A stretch of 64,000 bases of DNA from Pyropia haitanensis (lineage: Eukaryota; Rhodophyta; Bangiophyceae; Bangiales; Bangiaceae). A program made the position numbers and the translations under genes. A model generated the notes under the pieces. It searched no databases and was not told the DNA's origin. It saw nothing but the letters and a program-made list of their open reading frames with translations. The stretch is from the NCBI GenBank assembly GCA_008729055.1, contig SDUX01000004.1:4790559-4854558 (forward strand). Direction: 5' to 3'. Position 1 is the first letter of the stretch. Each line of letters opens with the position of its first letter. This document shows, one piece after another, positions 31,455-42,938 of the stretch.

Positions 31455-31831
31455 ATGGTCTCCTTCCGCAAGGCCGCCACCGCGGCGGTCGCCGCGGTCG
31501 TCGCCACCGCCGTGGCCATGCCCGACGCGGCCGCCGGGAGCAGCAGCAAGCACCACCACCACCACGGTCACCACGGGTGGTACGGCCACCACGGGCACCA
31601 CCACGGCTGGTACGGCGGCCACGGCGGGTACCCGGGCTGGTACGGCGGCTACCACGGCGGGGCCGGCTGGCGCGGGGGGGGCCCGGCTGGTATGGCGGCG
31701 CCGCCCGCGGCGCGTACGGCTGGACGGTGCCGGCGGGGCAGCCGTGCAACTATGCGGGCGCGCGGTGCGCGGCGGGGCTGGTCTGCCGCGCGAGCGCCGA
31801 CGGCCGCCGCGGGCCGTTTTGTACCTACTAG
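31455..31831 (+). CDS. Secreted His/Gly/Tyr-rich peptide with a cysteine tail, frameshifted
   Basis: ATG at 31455 gives a signal peptide (MVSFRKAATAAVAAVVATA, cleaved near DAAAG). It is followed by a region of poly-His and G-W-Y-G/G-H-H-G repeats (HHHHHGHHGWYGHHGHHH, then repeated WYGG). At the eight-G run 31674-31681 the frame must change for the WYGG pattern to continue. The continuing frame reads PGWYGGAARGAYGW and ends with a four-Cys tail (PCNYAGARCAAGLVCRAS, then PFCTY-stop at 31831), about 125 residues in all. Without the shift the frame runs to 31874 in Arg/Ala-rich sequence with no repeat. His-rich Gly/Tyr repeats suggest metal binding or a wall-associated structural peptide (inference). 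Its N-terminus resembles that of the ten-cysteine protein. Confidence 0.6.
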
Positions 31832-32444
31832 CGAGGCCCGCGCGGGCGGCGCGCGGCCGGGGGAGGGCGGGTGAGGAGGGGGGGGGGGGGGGGGGCGCCG
31901 TCGGCGTGACCGACCCTGTGCCGCTGCCGCCGTGCCGGCGGGCGGCACCCGTGGGGCGGACCGCCGGGCGGCGGCGCGGGTCGGGCGGCGGCGGCGCGCC
32001 GCCGCCGCCGTGCGGCGGGCGGCGCGCGTCGGGCGTGGCGGGGCCCGCCACCCCCGCGTCGGCGGCGGTATGGATGGATGGATGGATTGTCCCTGTGTCT
32101 CTGGGAGGGAGTGTGGATGGCCCGTGCCCGCCACGCCGTGCGTGGACGGGTGGGCAGACGGTCGGACGCGGCTGAGCGGGAGGGCGGCCGGGGTGGAGCC
32201 GTGGGCGGACGGGCGGCCGACCGGACCCCACTCGACGCGCCGTCGTACACGCATTGTCTATCTTGTTCGCATCCGCCTAGTACTAGCCCTTGACCTTGTC
32301 CCTCCGCACGCACCCGGCCTGCTTGGTCGGCCGCGGTGGGTGTACAGTACCGTACAGCTGGGTCCTCCCCGCCACCCCCTCCCCTCCCGCCCCCCCCCCA
32401 CGGCAGCAGCCAATCCCGCGGCGCCCCCCCCCCCCCCCCCCCCC
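31832..32444. other. Convergent intergenic region
   Basis: The 3' flanks of the His-rich peptide gene (+) and CAP gene (-). It contains a G run at 31880-31894, a short GGAT repeat at 32070-32085 and no recognised gene. Confidence 0.5.
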
Positions 32445-33457
32445 TCAAACCGCCCGCGCATACACGCACGAGCCGTACGTGGTGCCGTTGGCAAACGCGA
32501 CGCCACACCCCACCACCCCATACGCGCCCAGCACCAACGCGGCGGTGCCCGCCGACCCGAGCCACGCGTCGACCAGACCCGCCGCAACGGCGGGCGCGGC
32601 GGCCGACGCGGGCGGCCGCGGCACGGCCACGGCGCCGACCGTCTCGGCGACCGCGGCGGCACGCAACGACGCGAGCACCGCGGTGACGTTTTGGGGGGTC
32701 ACCGCCGCCGCGGCGGCCATGGCGGCCGCGTGCGTACGGGACAGCCGCGCCGCCGCGGCGGAGGGGGCGAGGGGGGGGACCGCCCGCGCCGTGCGCGCAC
32801 GGTTGAGGAGGACCACCGTCCACTGCTCAATCTGGGGGGGGGGGGGGCACAGAAGGAGAGGGGGGGGGGGGGCGGGGGGGGGGGAAGGGACAGGGGAACG
32901 AGGAAACGGAGCAGCGCGTCGCGGCCACGCGCACCCCATTGGCGAGTGCGGCAGCGCCAGCGTCCGCTTGTTAGACCCGGCCGGCCCCGGCCGGGCGTCA
33001 GTCGACAGCCCACCGCCGGCACGCCGCGGGGCCGTCCCCCCCCACCGCCCGCCCGTACGGACGAGCGGCGACGCGGTGGCCGCAGCACCCCCCCTCCCCC
33101 CCCCATCCCCCCGCCATCCCCCCCCCCCCCCGCCCTTCCCCCCCCCCAACATACATTCGTCTGCGTGGGCACCCTCGGCGGCAGCACGGCGCCCCCCCCC
33201 CCCCCCCACCCCCCGGGGGTGCCACCGACGCCACCCCCGACGGCGACGGCGACGGCGACGGCGCCACCGTCGGCGTCGTACACACGCACACGGGCAGCGG
33301 CGGCGTGGCGGTGGCGGCTTGCCGAGCGACCGCCGCGGCGGCGGCCGCGTCGGCCGCGGCGGGCGTCCCTATAGCGGCGGCGGCGGCGAGGACGGGGCCG
33401 CCGCCGCCGACGCGGATGGCGGCGGCGAGGACGGCGGTGGCGGTCGTTGGCATCGTC

Positions 33458-33492
<35 letters not shown>

Positions 33493-33582
33493 GGCGACGA
33501 CCGCCGCCACCGCGGCGACGACCGCCACCGCCGTGGCGGTGGGGGCGGCGGCGGTCCTGGTCCGCCGCGGACGGCGGTGCAT
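32445..33582 (-). CDS. CAP/SCP-domain secreted protein, degenerate active site
   Basis: The main exon (32831-32445) begins after acceptor CCCCAG and encodes IEQWTVVLLNRARTARAVPP, LSRTHAAAMAAA, AETVGAV, VDAWLGSAGTAALVL and VGCGVAFANGTTYGSCVY, ending at TGA 32447-32445. This is the order of the CAP (YkwD/PR-1-like) fold: NxxR-x-G-PPL, THAAxM, the xENI strand, the AWxxSxGH loop and GVGxA. The His of the usual SxGH loop is replaced (SAGTA), so one of the metal-site residues is lost. Upstream, a donor AAT|GTATGT at 33155/33154 joins in phase (323-bp intron) to a frame reading PPRVPTQTN. A hydrophobic Ala/Val-rich leader starts at an ATG at 33582 in another frame, with the C run at 33191-33208 between them. 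The leader and the frame change are less sure than the domain. Confidence 0.6.
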
Positions 33583-34069
33583 GCTGGACCGGCCTTGGTG
33601 GGGGTTGGAGAGGGAGGGGGGGGTGGGGGGGGGGGGGGGGAACTGTCCGCAGGGACGTGGCGGCGGCTTGCGGGAGGGCTGCTGCGGGGGGGGGGACGGC
33701 GGGGGGGGGGTACCGCCTGTGCGGGGAGGGCGAGCGGCAGGGTGGTGGGGTCGGGCGGTCCGTGCGGGGAGGGGCGTCCGTGGGCACTGGCGCCTGGGGG
33801 GGGGCGCCCACCCCCCGCCGCGCCGCCGCCGCGGCTTGGGCAACGCGTCTCGCAGACGGGGCGGCGGCGCACTCGGGGCGGCATGCGCCCCCTGGCGTGT
33901 GGCGCCCGCCCCCCCCCCCCCCCCCCCCAAGCGCGCCCGCCCACACCGGCGCTCCCCCCCCCGCCCACGAGACCCCGCGGCACCCCAATCCCGCGGCGCC
34001 GCCACCCCCCCCCCCCCCCCCCCCCGCCGCCACGCCGCGCGTCCGCGTCTCCCCCCAGCGGCCGCCGCC

Positions 34070-34112
<43 letters not shown>

Positions 34113-34390
34113 GCGGGGACCGCGGGGACGCGGCCGCCGCCGCGGCGGCGCGCCGCGGCCGCGGCGGCGCGGCCGGCACGGGTGGCGGCGGCTGGGGGGT
34201 AGGTACGGGACGGTACCGACGCGGGCGGTGGGGTGCGGCGCGGCCGTGACGGGCGCGGGGCGGAGGGGGGGAGCGCGTTGGGTGCGGGGGGGGGGGGGGG
34301 GGGGGTGCCGCGGCGGGTGGGGCGGCCGGTGGGGGGGGGGGGGGGCGGGAGGGGGGGGGGTGGGTGGGTGGGGGGGTCGCCCGCTGCGCA
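33583..34390. other. Low-complexity DNA upstream of the CAP gene
   Basis: Mainly C and G homopolymers and a GCC run at 34068-34112. No supported feature. Confidence 0.5.
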
Positions 34391-35747
34391 GTGCTCCTTA
34401 TCCCGGGATCCACGTCAAGCGGCTTCAAGGCTTGAAGCGCTTGAAGGAACCTTGAATTCTCTTGAAGCGCTCGCGCTTCAAGGTCCGCCGACTCGCCTAA
34501 ATGGCTGCGAATCAGACCTTGAATCGAGCGTTTAGAGCACTTAATCGAGTAACAACTACCGCACAGTACTTGGTTAAGAGGGTATGCCAATGCCTAAGCG
34601 AAGCAGCCCAGTCCTTTGCAAGTCGAGTGAAGTCTCCCAGGCAGTCCACGGGCAGCGCCCGGCCGCGCACGAAAAGTCTCGCAAGCAACGGGCAGCAGCC
34701 CGGGCCGAGGTCCGGCCCTGTTAAAGGAAACGGCCACAGCCGAAGTACCCTCTCCAACGGGCCTACCACGCCGCCGCACCTCTCCGCCGTCCTGCCCCCT
34801 TCCCCCCTCACCAGTCGTGAGTGGGGCACCCTACCCACCCGGCGCAGACGTCGTGCACTGGGGCCGACGGCGGCGGCGGCTGCCGCACCTCCGCCGGTCG
34901 CCCTGCCGCCTTTTCTCCACACCGGCGGTGGTGTGGCACCTAATCCACCCCGGAGAAGCAGTGCGTGGAACACGCGAGGCATGCAGAGCCTGGACACCAA
35001 GTGCGGCTGTTGCTGCTGCATGCCTACTGCCGTTCCTGTTCACTGCCGCCAGTCTGGACTTTGCTCTCAGCTTTATTTGGATGCGCTCTCGTACGCCGGG
35101 ACTAGTCAACTGTGGGAACAGTTGGAGAGGGTACATGGTCGAGACAGCGCGTCGCGCACTCGGAAAATGTTCTCAAGGCGGGACGGAGCCACTTGCCATC
35201 ACAGCCGCTGTGCTCCGCCAGGTCTGGCGGTTTGTATTGTGTAAGCTAATTTTGCGAATAACTGTGCAAAGACGCACCGCCACCGTCCCAGAGGCGTCTT
35301 GGACCCAACGGGAAAAGTCCATGCATCGTCGTAAGTGGCGTCTTTCAAGCCCTGCGGGAGGGACTTTGACGTCAGATAGACCTCTTTCGGGAGCCGTACT
35401 TCCCTTAACGAGGCCATTCAAGCGCACTTCAAGGTCCGGGCCTGTCGCGAATCGCTAATGAGCGACCTTGAAAAACGCTTGAATTTCCTTGAAAAAACGT
35501 ACCCCTGCACGATTTTCGCACTTTTTCTACACACCATCGTGTAGCTCTTCCTGTTGCGGTGCGTACCATGTGTCGTACGACCGCGAAAATGATGCAGGGG
35601 CAAAAGCATCAAGCATATTCAAGCTGTGTACTAAGAGATCGGCGTTTCCAGCGCCTGAGGGGGGGGTCACGGGGGCTACAATTCAAGGTTTCTTCAAGCG
35701 CTTCAAGCCTTGAAGCCGCTTGACGTGGATCCCGGGATAAGGAGCAC
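34391..35747. mobile_element. 1357-bp inverted-repeat element with 69-bp ends
   Basis: The ends are GTGCTCCTTATCCCGGGATC at the left and its reverse complement at the right. The match extends about 69 bp with one mismatch and includes a nested small palindrome around GGCTTCAAGGCTTGAAGC. CTTGAAGCGC / CTTGAA motifs recur just inside each end. The target duplication cannot be fixed because the flanks (CTGCGCA and TGCGCTG) are nearly palindromic. The body is mixed composition. The best ORF (34501-35244) has no domain, so this is probably a non-autonomous DNA transposon. Confidence 0.8.
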
Positions 35748-35933
35748 TGCGCTGGGGGGGAGCGGCCCGCCGCTGGCGTGGCGTGCCGCGGTGGCGACGG
35801 GCGTCTACCGAGGGGCCGCCGCGGGGGGGGGGGGGGGGGGCCCGCCGCCCGTGGGGGGGGGGACGGACCGCCCGCCGGCGGCGCCGCCGACGCGGGCGGC
35901 GGCGGCCGACGGCGGGCGCGGCCGGCGCTGCGC

Positions 35934-36644
35934 GGTCAAACCCGTGACCCTGCCGTGGCGGGTGAAGGGCCTCAGAGAGGCCGTGGGGCGAGTGCTGTGT
36001 CGCACGCAGCCGCGCAGGGAGTGCAGTTTTAGCACTCCAATGATTGCGGATTGTGCGAAACCGTGCAGTCTAGCACCCGACAGCGGTCGGACGCCTCGGC
36101 CCTCACCGTGGGATTGTGAAATAGTTTGGGTCATGACTTCGTTCAAGTCACCTGCTGTTGTTGGCGGGGGCGCGATCTGGAGGCCAGGGGCTGTGGACAG
36201 TTGGACTGAGGTCGCATCGGCCGCACTCAAATACCGCTGCGAGAGCCCCAAGTCGGGCTCCGTCCTCCCAAGTCCCGTCTCGCGGCTGTGTGCCGACGTG
36301 GGACGATCGCGGCCGGGAGTGCTAAACTTGCACTGTTTGCAAGACTCCACTGCACAAACTGCACGAAACCGTGCAGTGTTTGCGCCTAATAGCTCCCAAT
36401 GTGGAGCCGCACTGTGTCCGGTGACCACGTCTTCGACGACCAGGTCGTCGTCCACCACCTCCATCAGTATGAGCAAAAAAAGCGCTTCGCACACTGTGCA
36501 AATTGACCTCTACGCGCGTGTGCGGCGGTGTACAAAAAAAAGGCGGTCCGTGGGGGCTCACGGGGCGATTCGCACGACTCCGCGCGGATTCGCACTCGCT
36601 CAGCGAGGCCCAAATCTGCTCTCGTCGGGATCACGGGTTTGACC
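35934..36644. mobile_element. 711-bp inverted-repeat element with ~17-bp ends
   Basis: The left end GGTCAAACCCGTGACCC pairs with the right end (36628-36644) with one mismatch. It is flanked by GCGC on both sides (35930-35933, 36645-36648), possibly a 4-bp duplication. The interior is less GC-rich and has several GTGCAGTTT / AAACTGCAC type short inverted motifs. No coding capacity was recognised. It is a MITE-like element 186 bp from the previous one. Confidence 0.75.
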
Positions 36645-36792
36645 GCGCAGCGCCGCGGGGGGGGGGGGGGCTCGCTAGCTAGCGAGCGGCCGTCGCGGGG
36701 GTGGCGGCTGCGGGGAGTGCCGGTGGCGTGCCCCCGCCCGCCCGCGCGCACGCGGCGCACCGCCACGGGCGGCGGCAAGACGGCCGACGCGG

Positions 36793-36824
<32 letters not shown>

Positions 36825-37596
36825 GGCGGCGCAACACGGCGACGCGGCGCGCATTGGCGGGGGGTGTGCGCACGACGGCAGCGGCGGCGGGTCGTCTCGC
36901 TGCCAGGGTGTGTGTGCCGGCCGCACCCCCCACGGCGGTGGGAGGCGGCGGCAGGCAGACGGCCGCCGACGCGCGCCGCCTGCGTGGCGCCCGCCACCGG
37001 CGCGGCCGCACGCTCCCCGCGCCAGCCGCGGGTGGCGCCGCCGCGGTCCCCCCGCTGGCCGCCGCCGCCGCCGCCGCCGCGGTGGCCGTGGCCAGCCGAG
37101 GCGGAGCCACGGGGGGGGGGGGGGGGGGGGCGTCCGCGGCCACCACAGAGGATGGGCAGCGGCGGCCGCCGGCGGCCCCCCGCAACCGGCACCACGGCCG
37201 GCGTGGGCGGGCGCGTCGGCCACACACCCCCCCCCCAAAAAAACCGGCACGCGGCGCCGCGCCCCCCCCCCACCCCCCACCAACAGAGACCCGCTGCGGG
37301 CGGGGCGGCCGCCACTGGCGGCGGCGGCACCCCGCCGCCGCCGCCGCCGCCGCCGCGCCCGCCCCCACCGGCAACCGCCGACGGCCGGCGGGTCGGCGGC
37401 GCGTCCCGGCGGCGGCGCCCGCGCGCCGCGGGCGGCGGCGCCCACGCGCGGCGGCCGCCCCCCGCGCCGGCGGCGGCGGTGGCCACCGCCGCGCCGCCCC
37501 ACGCCGCGGCGGCCACGCACCGCCGCCGCCGCCGCCACCGCCGCCGCCACCGCCCACCGCCCACCGCCGCCGCCGCGGCGGGCCACCCACGACGCG

Positions 37597-37629
<33 letters not shown>

Positions 37630-38703
37630 GCCACCACCACCACGGCGGTCCCGCCGCGCCGCCGCCACCGCCACCCAACGGCAGCACCGGCGCGATGGGA
37701 AGGGCGCGCGGCCGCCGCGACGGCGGCCGCCGCGGGGCGCCCGACGGCGGCGGCCGCGTGCGGTCCTTGCCGCCCGCGTCTGCGGCGGTGGCGGCCGCGT
37801 GCGCCCGTCCGGCCGCCGCGGCCGTCGCGTTTTGGGGGGGAGCGGGGGGGGGGGGGGGGGGGTACGGTCCGACGCCCGCCGCGTTGCGGTGCACCCCAGC
37901 GGGTGGGCCGCCACGGCCGCCGCCGCCGCGGGCCGCCGCCGCCGCCGTCCCGCCGCCGCCGCCGCCGTCCCGCCGCCGCCACCGTCCCGCCGCGGCCGTC
38001 GTCCCGCCGCCGCCATCGTCCCGCCGCGGCCATCGTCCCGCCGCGGCCGCCGCCGCCGCGCGCCGCCGCCGCCGCCATCGTCCCACCACCGCCGCCGCCG
38101 CCGTCCCGCCGCCGCCGCCATCGTCCCCGCCGCCGCCGTCGCCGCCGCCGTTGCCACCGCCGTGGCCGTCGCTGCCACGCAGCCTTCCCCTCCCCCTCTT
38201 CCCCTGCCGCCAGGTGTGCGCGCGCGGAGGAGAGGGGGGGGGGGCGATGGGGGGAGGGGGGGCGCGCACCGCGGGACCGCGACGGCGGGGGTGCCCGCCG
38301 CCGCCGCACCCCCCGCCTTGGCCGCCCCCCCCCCAGCGTGCCTCCCCCCCCTATAGTACACCACCCCCGCGCGTGTGTGGTGCCGACGGCGCCATCCCAC
38401 GCCCGCCGCGGCGGGCGCATGTCGCCAGTGGCGGCGGCGGGGGTGCGGGCGGTGGGGGTGGCGGCGGTCGGGTGGCCTCCCCCCCCACCCCCCCCCCCCC
38501 CCCCCCTCTCTCCCCCCCCCTCCTCACCCCGCATCCGCCTGCGGCCTGCAGTGATGGCAGGCGAACGCCGACCGCCGCGGCGGCGGCGGCGCCCGACGGC
38601 CGCCGACGCCACCCTCGCCGCGTGTCCCCCCACCGCCCGTGGCGGGCGCGGGGCCGCTGCCGCCGCCCGCGGCGCGCCGGCGCGCTGCGTGCACGCGCCG
38701 CCA

Positions 38704-38755
<52 letters not shown>

Positions 38756-39577
38756 GTGGCGGCGGCGGGTGGCGGCGGCGGCGGCGCGCCGCCGACGGCG
38801 CGCCGCGCGCACCGCGGACGCGGCGGCCGCCGCGGGTGGCGGCGGCGGCGGCGGCGCGCGTCGTCCGCGCAGGGGGGGGTGGGGGGGGGGGGGGTGCGTC
38901 GCCGCGGGCGGGGCGGGCGCGCGGCGCGCTGGTTTGTTGGGCGACGGGCCGCCAGTGTCGAGGGCGGGGCGGCACCCCCCGCGGACACGGGTGCCTAGTA
39001 GAGGTCCCACCCCCTCCCCGACAGCCGGCGGGATGACCGCCTGCCGTGGCGCGCACGTTGGCGCGGCCGCCCCGTCGGTTGCGGACGTCTTGCGATGGCG
39101 GTGGCCACCGCTGCCACGGCCAGCCCCAACCGCACCCGCCGCGTCCCCCCCCGTACTTGGCCACTGTATTGCGCCGGTGCACCTCGGACGGCCCACCCGT
39201 CCGGACCGCCTCGTCGGCGCGCCCCATCCCCGCCGCCACCCGCCTCGCCGCGCACGCGCACACGTTGCGCAGGGACCGCTCCTCGTTTTTTTTTTGTTTT
39301 TTTTTATTTGTGGTGCAAGGCGCCCCACAGCCGTCGTGCGACGGCGGGCGGCCGCCGCGCCACCGCCGCCGCGTGCCGCCGCCGCCACCGCGACGGCGCG
39401 GTGGGGCGTCGGCGGCGGAAGGGGGGGGTGGGGGGGGGGGGGGGGGGGGGTGGCCGCCGCGGCGCCTGGTGCACGCGGCGGGCTGGGCGGCAGCGCCGTG
39501 GCGCGGGCGGTGCGGCTGGGTGTGGGCGCCCGACGGCCGCCGCGGCTGCCGCCGCGGGCGTGGCGGCTGGCGGCGGC

Positions 39578-39616
<39 letters not shown>

Positions 39617-40149
39617 CGGCCGCCGCGGCGACGGGGGCCGCCCAACAGACAAAAAAAGAAAGAAAAAAAAAAAGCAAACAGCGACGCCCGCGGCGACGGC
39701 GGCGGCGCCCCCGGGGCGCGGCGCGGCAGCCACAGGCCGGCGCCCCCCCCCCCCCCCCCAACCCCCTCTGCCCAACCGCGCGGCGCCATCCCAGGCAGAC
39801 CCGCGCTCGCAGGCGCGACCGGTCCCCCCCCCCCCCCCCCCCCGGCCAACACCCCCCCCCCCCCCAACCACCAACGGCCGCCCCCTCCACCACCCCCACC
39901 GCCGCCGGCACCCACCGGCGGGCACCCGACCCGCCGCGGCGGCCGCCGCCGCGGCGCGTGCGGCGCGTGCGGCGCGGGCGGCGGCGGCCGGCCGGCGGCC
40001 GCCGCCGCGGCGGCGCGCCGCCGCCGCGGCCGTCCCGCGGCGCGGCGAGCAAGACGGCGGCGGCGGCGGCTCACGCCGCCTCCCGCTCCGCCGTGACCGC
40101 CGCCCCGCGACCGCCCGCCGCCGCCCGCCGGTGCGCCCGCCCGCGGCGG

Positions 40150-40180
<31 letters not shown>

Positions 40181-40295
40181 TGCCGCCGCCGCCGCTGACG
40201 GGTGGTGAGTCGACCACCGCCGCCGCGGCGGCCGCGGCGGCCGCCGCCTCGGCCGCCGCCGTTGCGGCGGCGGCCGCGGCGGCCGCCGCGGCCGG

Positions 40296-40327
<32 letters not shown>

Positions 40328-40485
40328 GCGGCGGCGGGCCAATGGCGGCGGCCGCCGCGCGCGGCGGCCGCCCCGCCAGGCCGGGCGCCCCGCCGTCAGC
40401 GGCGGCGGGCACCGCGGCGGCGGCCGCGGCGGCGGCGGCAGCGGCAGCGGCAGCAGCAGCAGCAGCAGCGGCGGCACCACCCCCA
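36645..40485. other. 3.8-kb low-complexity block
   Basis: GCC/GGC triplets and C/G homopolymers throughout, open in all frames on both strands (up to 1226 codons on +), without any conserved island I can support. It includes a 30-base A run and a T-rich stretch at 39284-39308. Confidence 0.5.
36793..36822. repeat. Poly-A tract of 30 bases
   Basis: An uninterrupted A run in strongly GC-rich DNA. It could be a retroposition tail or simple slippage; no retroposed gene could be read beside it. Confidence 0.8.
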
Positions 40486-42849
40486 TCACCGGCGGCACCA
40501 CCAGCGGCAGCGCCCCCCCCCCCCCGCCCCCCACCACCCCCCGCGCCGTCCACATCCATCATCGGGGCACCCCCCCCCTCGAGCGGCGGCGGTTCCCCCC
40601 CCCCCCCCCCCCCCCCCCCAGGCGCCCCCCCCCCCCGGCGACGCGGCCGCCGCGGCGGCGAGGCGGCGGAGCTTGAGCTCGTTGGACCGCGCGCACGCGA
40701 GCGACGGCGCGAGCGCCCGCGCGGCGGTCACCGCCTCGAGCGCCTCGCCGTACCGCCGCGTCGCGGCGTAGAGCACCGACAGGTTGCTGTAGACGACCGC
40801 CGCGCCCAGCCGGTCGCCGTCGCCCGCCGCGTCGGCGCACGCCGGCGGCGGCGACGCGGCGCCGCCACCGCCACCACCACCACCACCACCACCACCACCA
40901 CCACCACCACCACCGCCGCCGCCGCCGCCGCCGCCGCCGTCGCCGCCGCCGGCACGGCCAACCCGCCCGTCCCCCCCTCCCCCAGCAGCCACCGGGGACG
41001 CGGCGCGGTTCCCCCCCCCCCCCCGGCGTCGTCCTCCTCCGACGCGCCGCCACCGACGGGGGGTCCCCCCCGGTAGCCCCCCCAGGTGAGCGCCTTGGCG
41101 TACGCCGCCAGCGCCGCGGCGGTGCGGCCGGGCTGCTGCCGCCGGAGGTTGCCCAGGTTGGTATACACCGCCGCGAGCGCCGACCGCGCCGCCGCGTCTT
41201 CGACCGCCTGCCGGCCGGGGATGTTGTCCGTCGTGGGTGGGGGGGGGGGGTGCCTGGGGGGGGGGGGACCCCGCCGGTTGGGGGGGGGGGGGGCGCCGCC
41301 GCCGCGGGCAGCCCCGCCGGCCGCGCCGGTGGCAGCGCCGGCCGCCGCCGCCGCCGCCCCTGCCGGTGGGTCCACCGACGCGGCTGCCAGCGCGGCGGTG
41401 ACGGCGGCAACGGCGGCGGCCGCTGGCGTCTGGGCCGCCGCCGACGGTGGGGAGCGCGGGCGGTCGGCGGCGGCGGCGGTGGCAGCGGCGGCGGCGGCGG
41501 CGGCGGCGTCCCCCCTCCCCCCCCCGCCCCCCCGCCCCCCTCCGGCTCGCCCTCCTCTTGCGTCGGCTGCAGCGACGGAAACAGCCCCGGCAGGCTGGTG
41601 AGGGAGCCCAGCGGCAGCGAGCCGAGCGGCACCGACTCGCCCGGCAGCGTCGGGAGCGACGGCAGCGGGCCAAGGGTGGGCCCGTCGCCGAGCGGCTCGC
41701 TGCCGACGAGGCCGGCCAGGGGTGGGGGCGGGGGAGGAAAGGCGGGGGGGGGGGCCGCCGCCGCTGCCGCCGCCGCCGCCGCCGACGCGGGCGCGGCGCC
41801 CCTCCCATCGCCGCCCGCGCCCGCGCCCGCGGCGGCGGCGGCGGCGCGAGCGCCAGCGCCCCCCCCCCCCTCCCCCAGCGGCACGGGCAGCGACGCCGCC
41901 CGCCGGGCGGCGCGCTCAAAGTTGGTCAGCGCCGCCACCGCCGCGCGCTCAAACGCCTTCTCCGCGTCGGCGAGCTCGTCGCCCAGCTGCGACGCGACGC
42001 CGAGCGCGTTCCACCCCGCCTCGAGCGCCTCGTGCCGCGAGACGGCCTGCACCGCAAAGTCCGCGGCCGACGCGTACTCGCCGGCGCCGGCTTGGAGCAG
42101 CGACAGCTGCACCCACACCTCGGCCGAGCCGTCGGACCACGCCGCCGCGCCGCCCGTGTCGTCGGTGGCGCCGCCGGTGCCACCGCCACCGCCGCCGTCG
42201 GTGCCGGTGCTGCCGGCGGTGCCGCCGGCGGCGGGGTCGCCACCGGCGGCGCCGCTGGCGGCAACCTCGGCGGGCGGGCGCGCGGGGGTGTCGGCAGCGG
42301 CACCCCCCCCACCCGGCACCCCCCCCCCCCGCCGTCCTCATCCTCGTCCTCCGCCACGGCCCCCCCCGGCAGCGGCGGCAGCGGCAGTGGCCCCCCCCGC
42401 ACAGCCAGTGGCGCGGCGGTCGCCCTGGCAGCCACCACGGCGGCGCCAGCCGTCGTGGCGGTCGGCCACCCCCCCCCCCCCCCCCACCCCCCCCCCCCCC
42501 CTGCTGTGCGCGCCCGCCGCGGCGACCGCCGGCGGCGGCACCGCCGCGCCGAGCGTCGACCCCGACGGCGACGCGGCGGTCGTCGCCTCGAGGCTCTCCA
42601 CCAGCCGCTCGGCCGCCTCGGACCCATAGTTGCGGATGCCCGCGTCCTCCCACGCGCGCTCGTGGCGCATGCGGAGGACGGCGCCGAGGCCGGCGAGCGC
42701 GGCGGGCGTGCCGACCGCCCGCGCCGCCGCGCGCAGGCGGACGACCGTCTTGTCCACATCCGCGCGGAGCTCCTCCTCCCGCGCCGCCGCCGCCGCGGGC
42801 GTCAGCCCGTGCACGGCGGCCGCCGCACGCGCGGGGGGGGGCGGCCGGC

Positions 42850-42892
<43 letters not shown>

Positions 42893-42907
42893 GGCCGGCG
42901 ACGGCGG

Positions 42908-42938
<31 letters not shown>

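Noticed and set aside
34384..35752. CTGCGC as target duplication of the 1357-bp element
   Set aside because: CTGCGC occurs on both sides but does not line up with symmetrical ends; the flanks are palindromic, so the duplication cannot be decided.
36528..40208. 1226-codon plus-strand ORF overlapping a 1125-codon minus-strand ORF
   Set aside because: Both strands are open because of GCC/GGC composition. No conserved island, no plausible start context, and it begins inside a TIR element.
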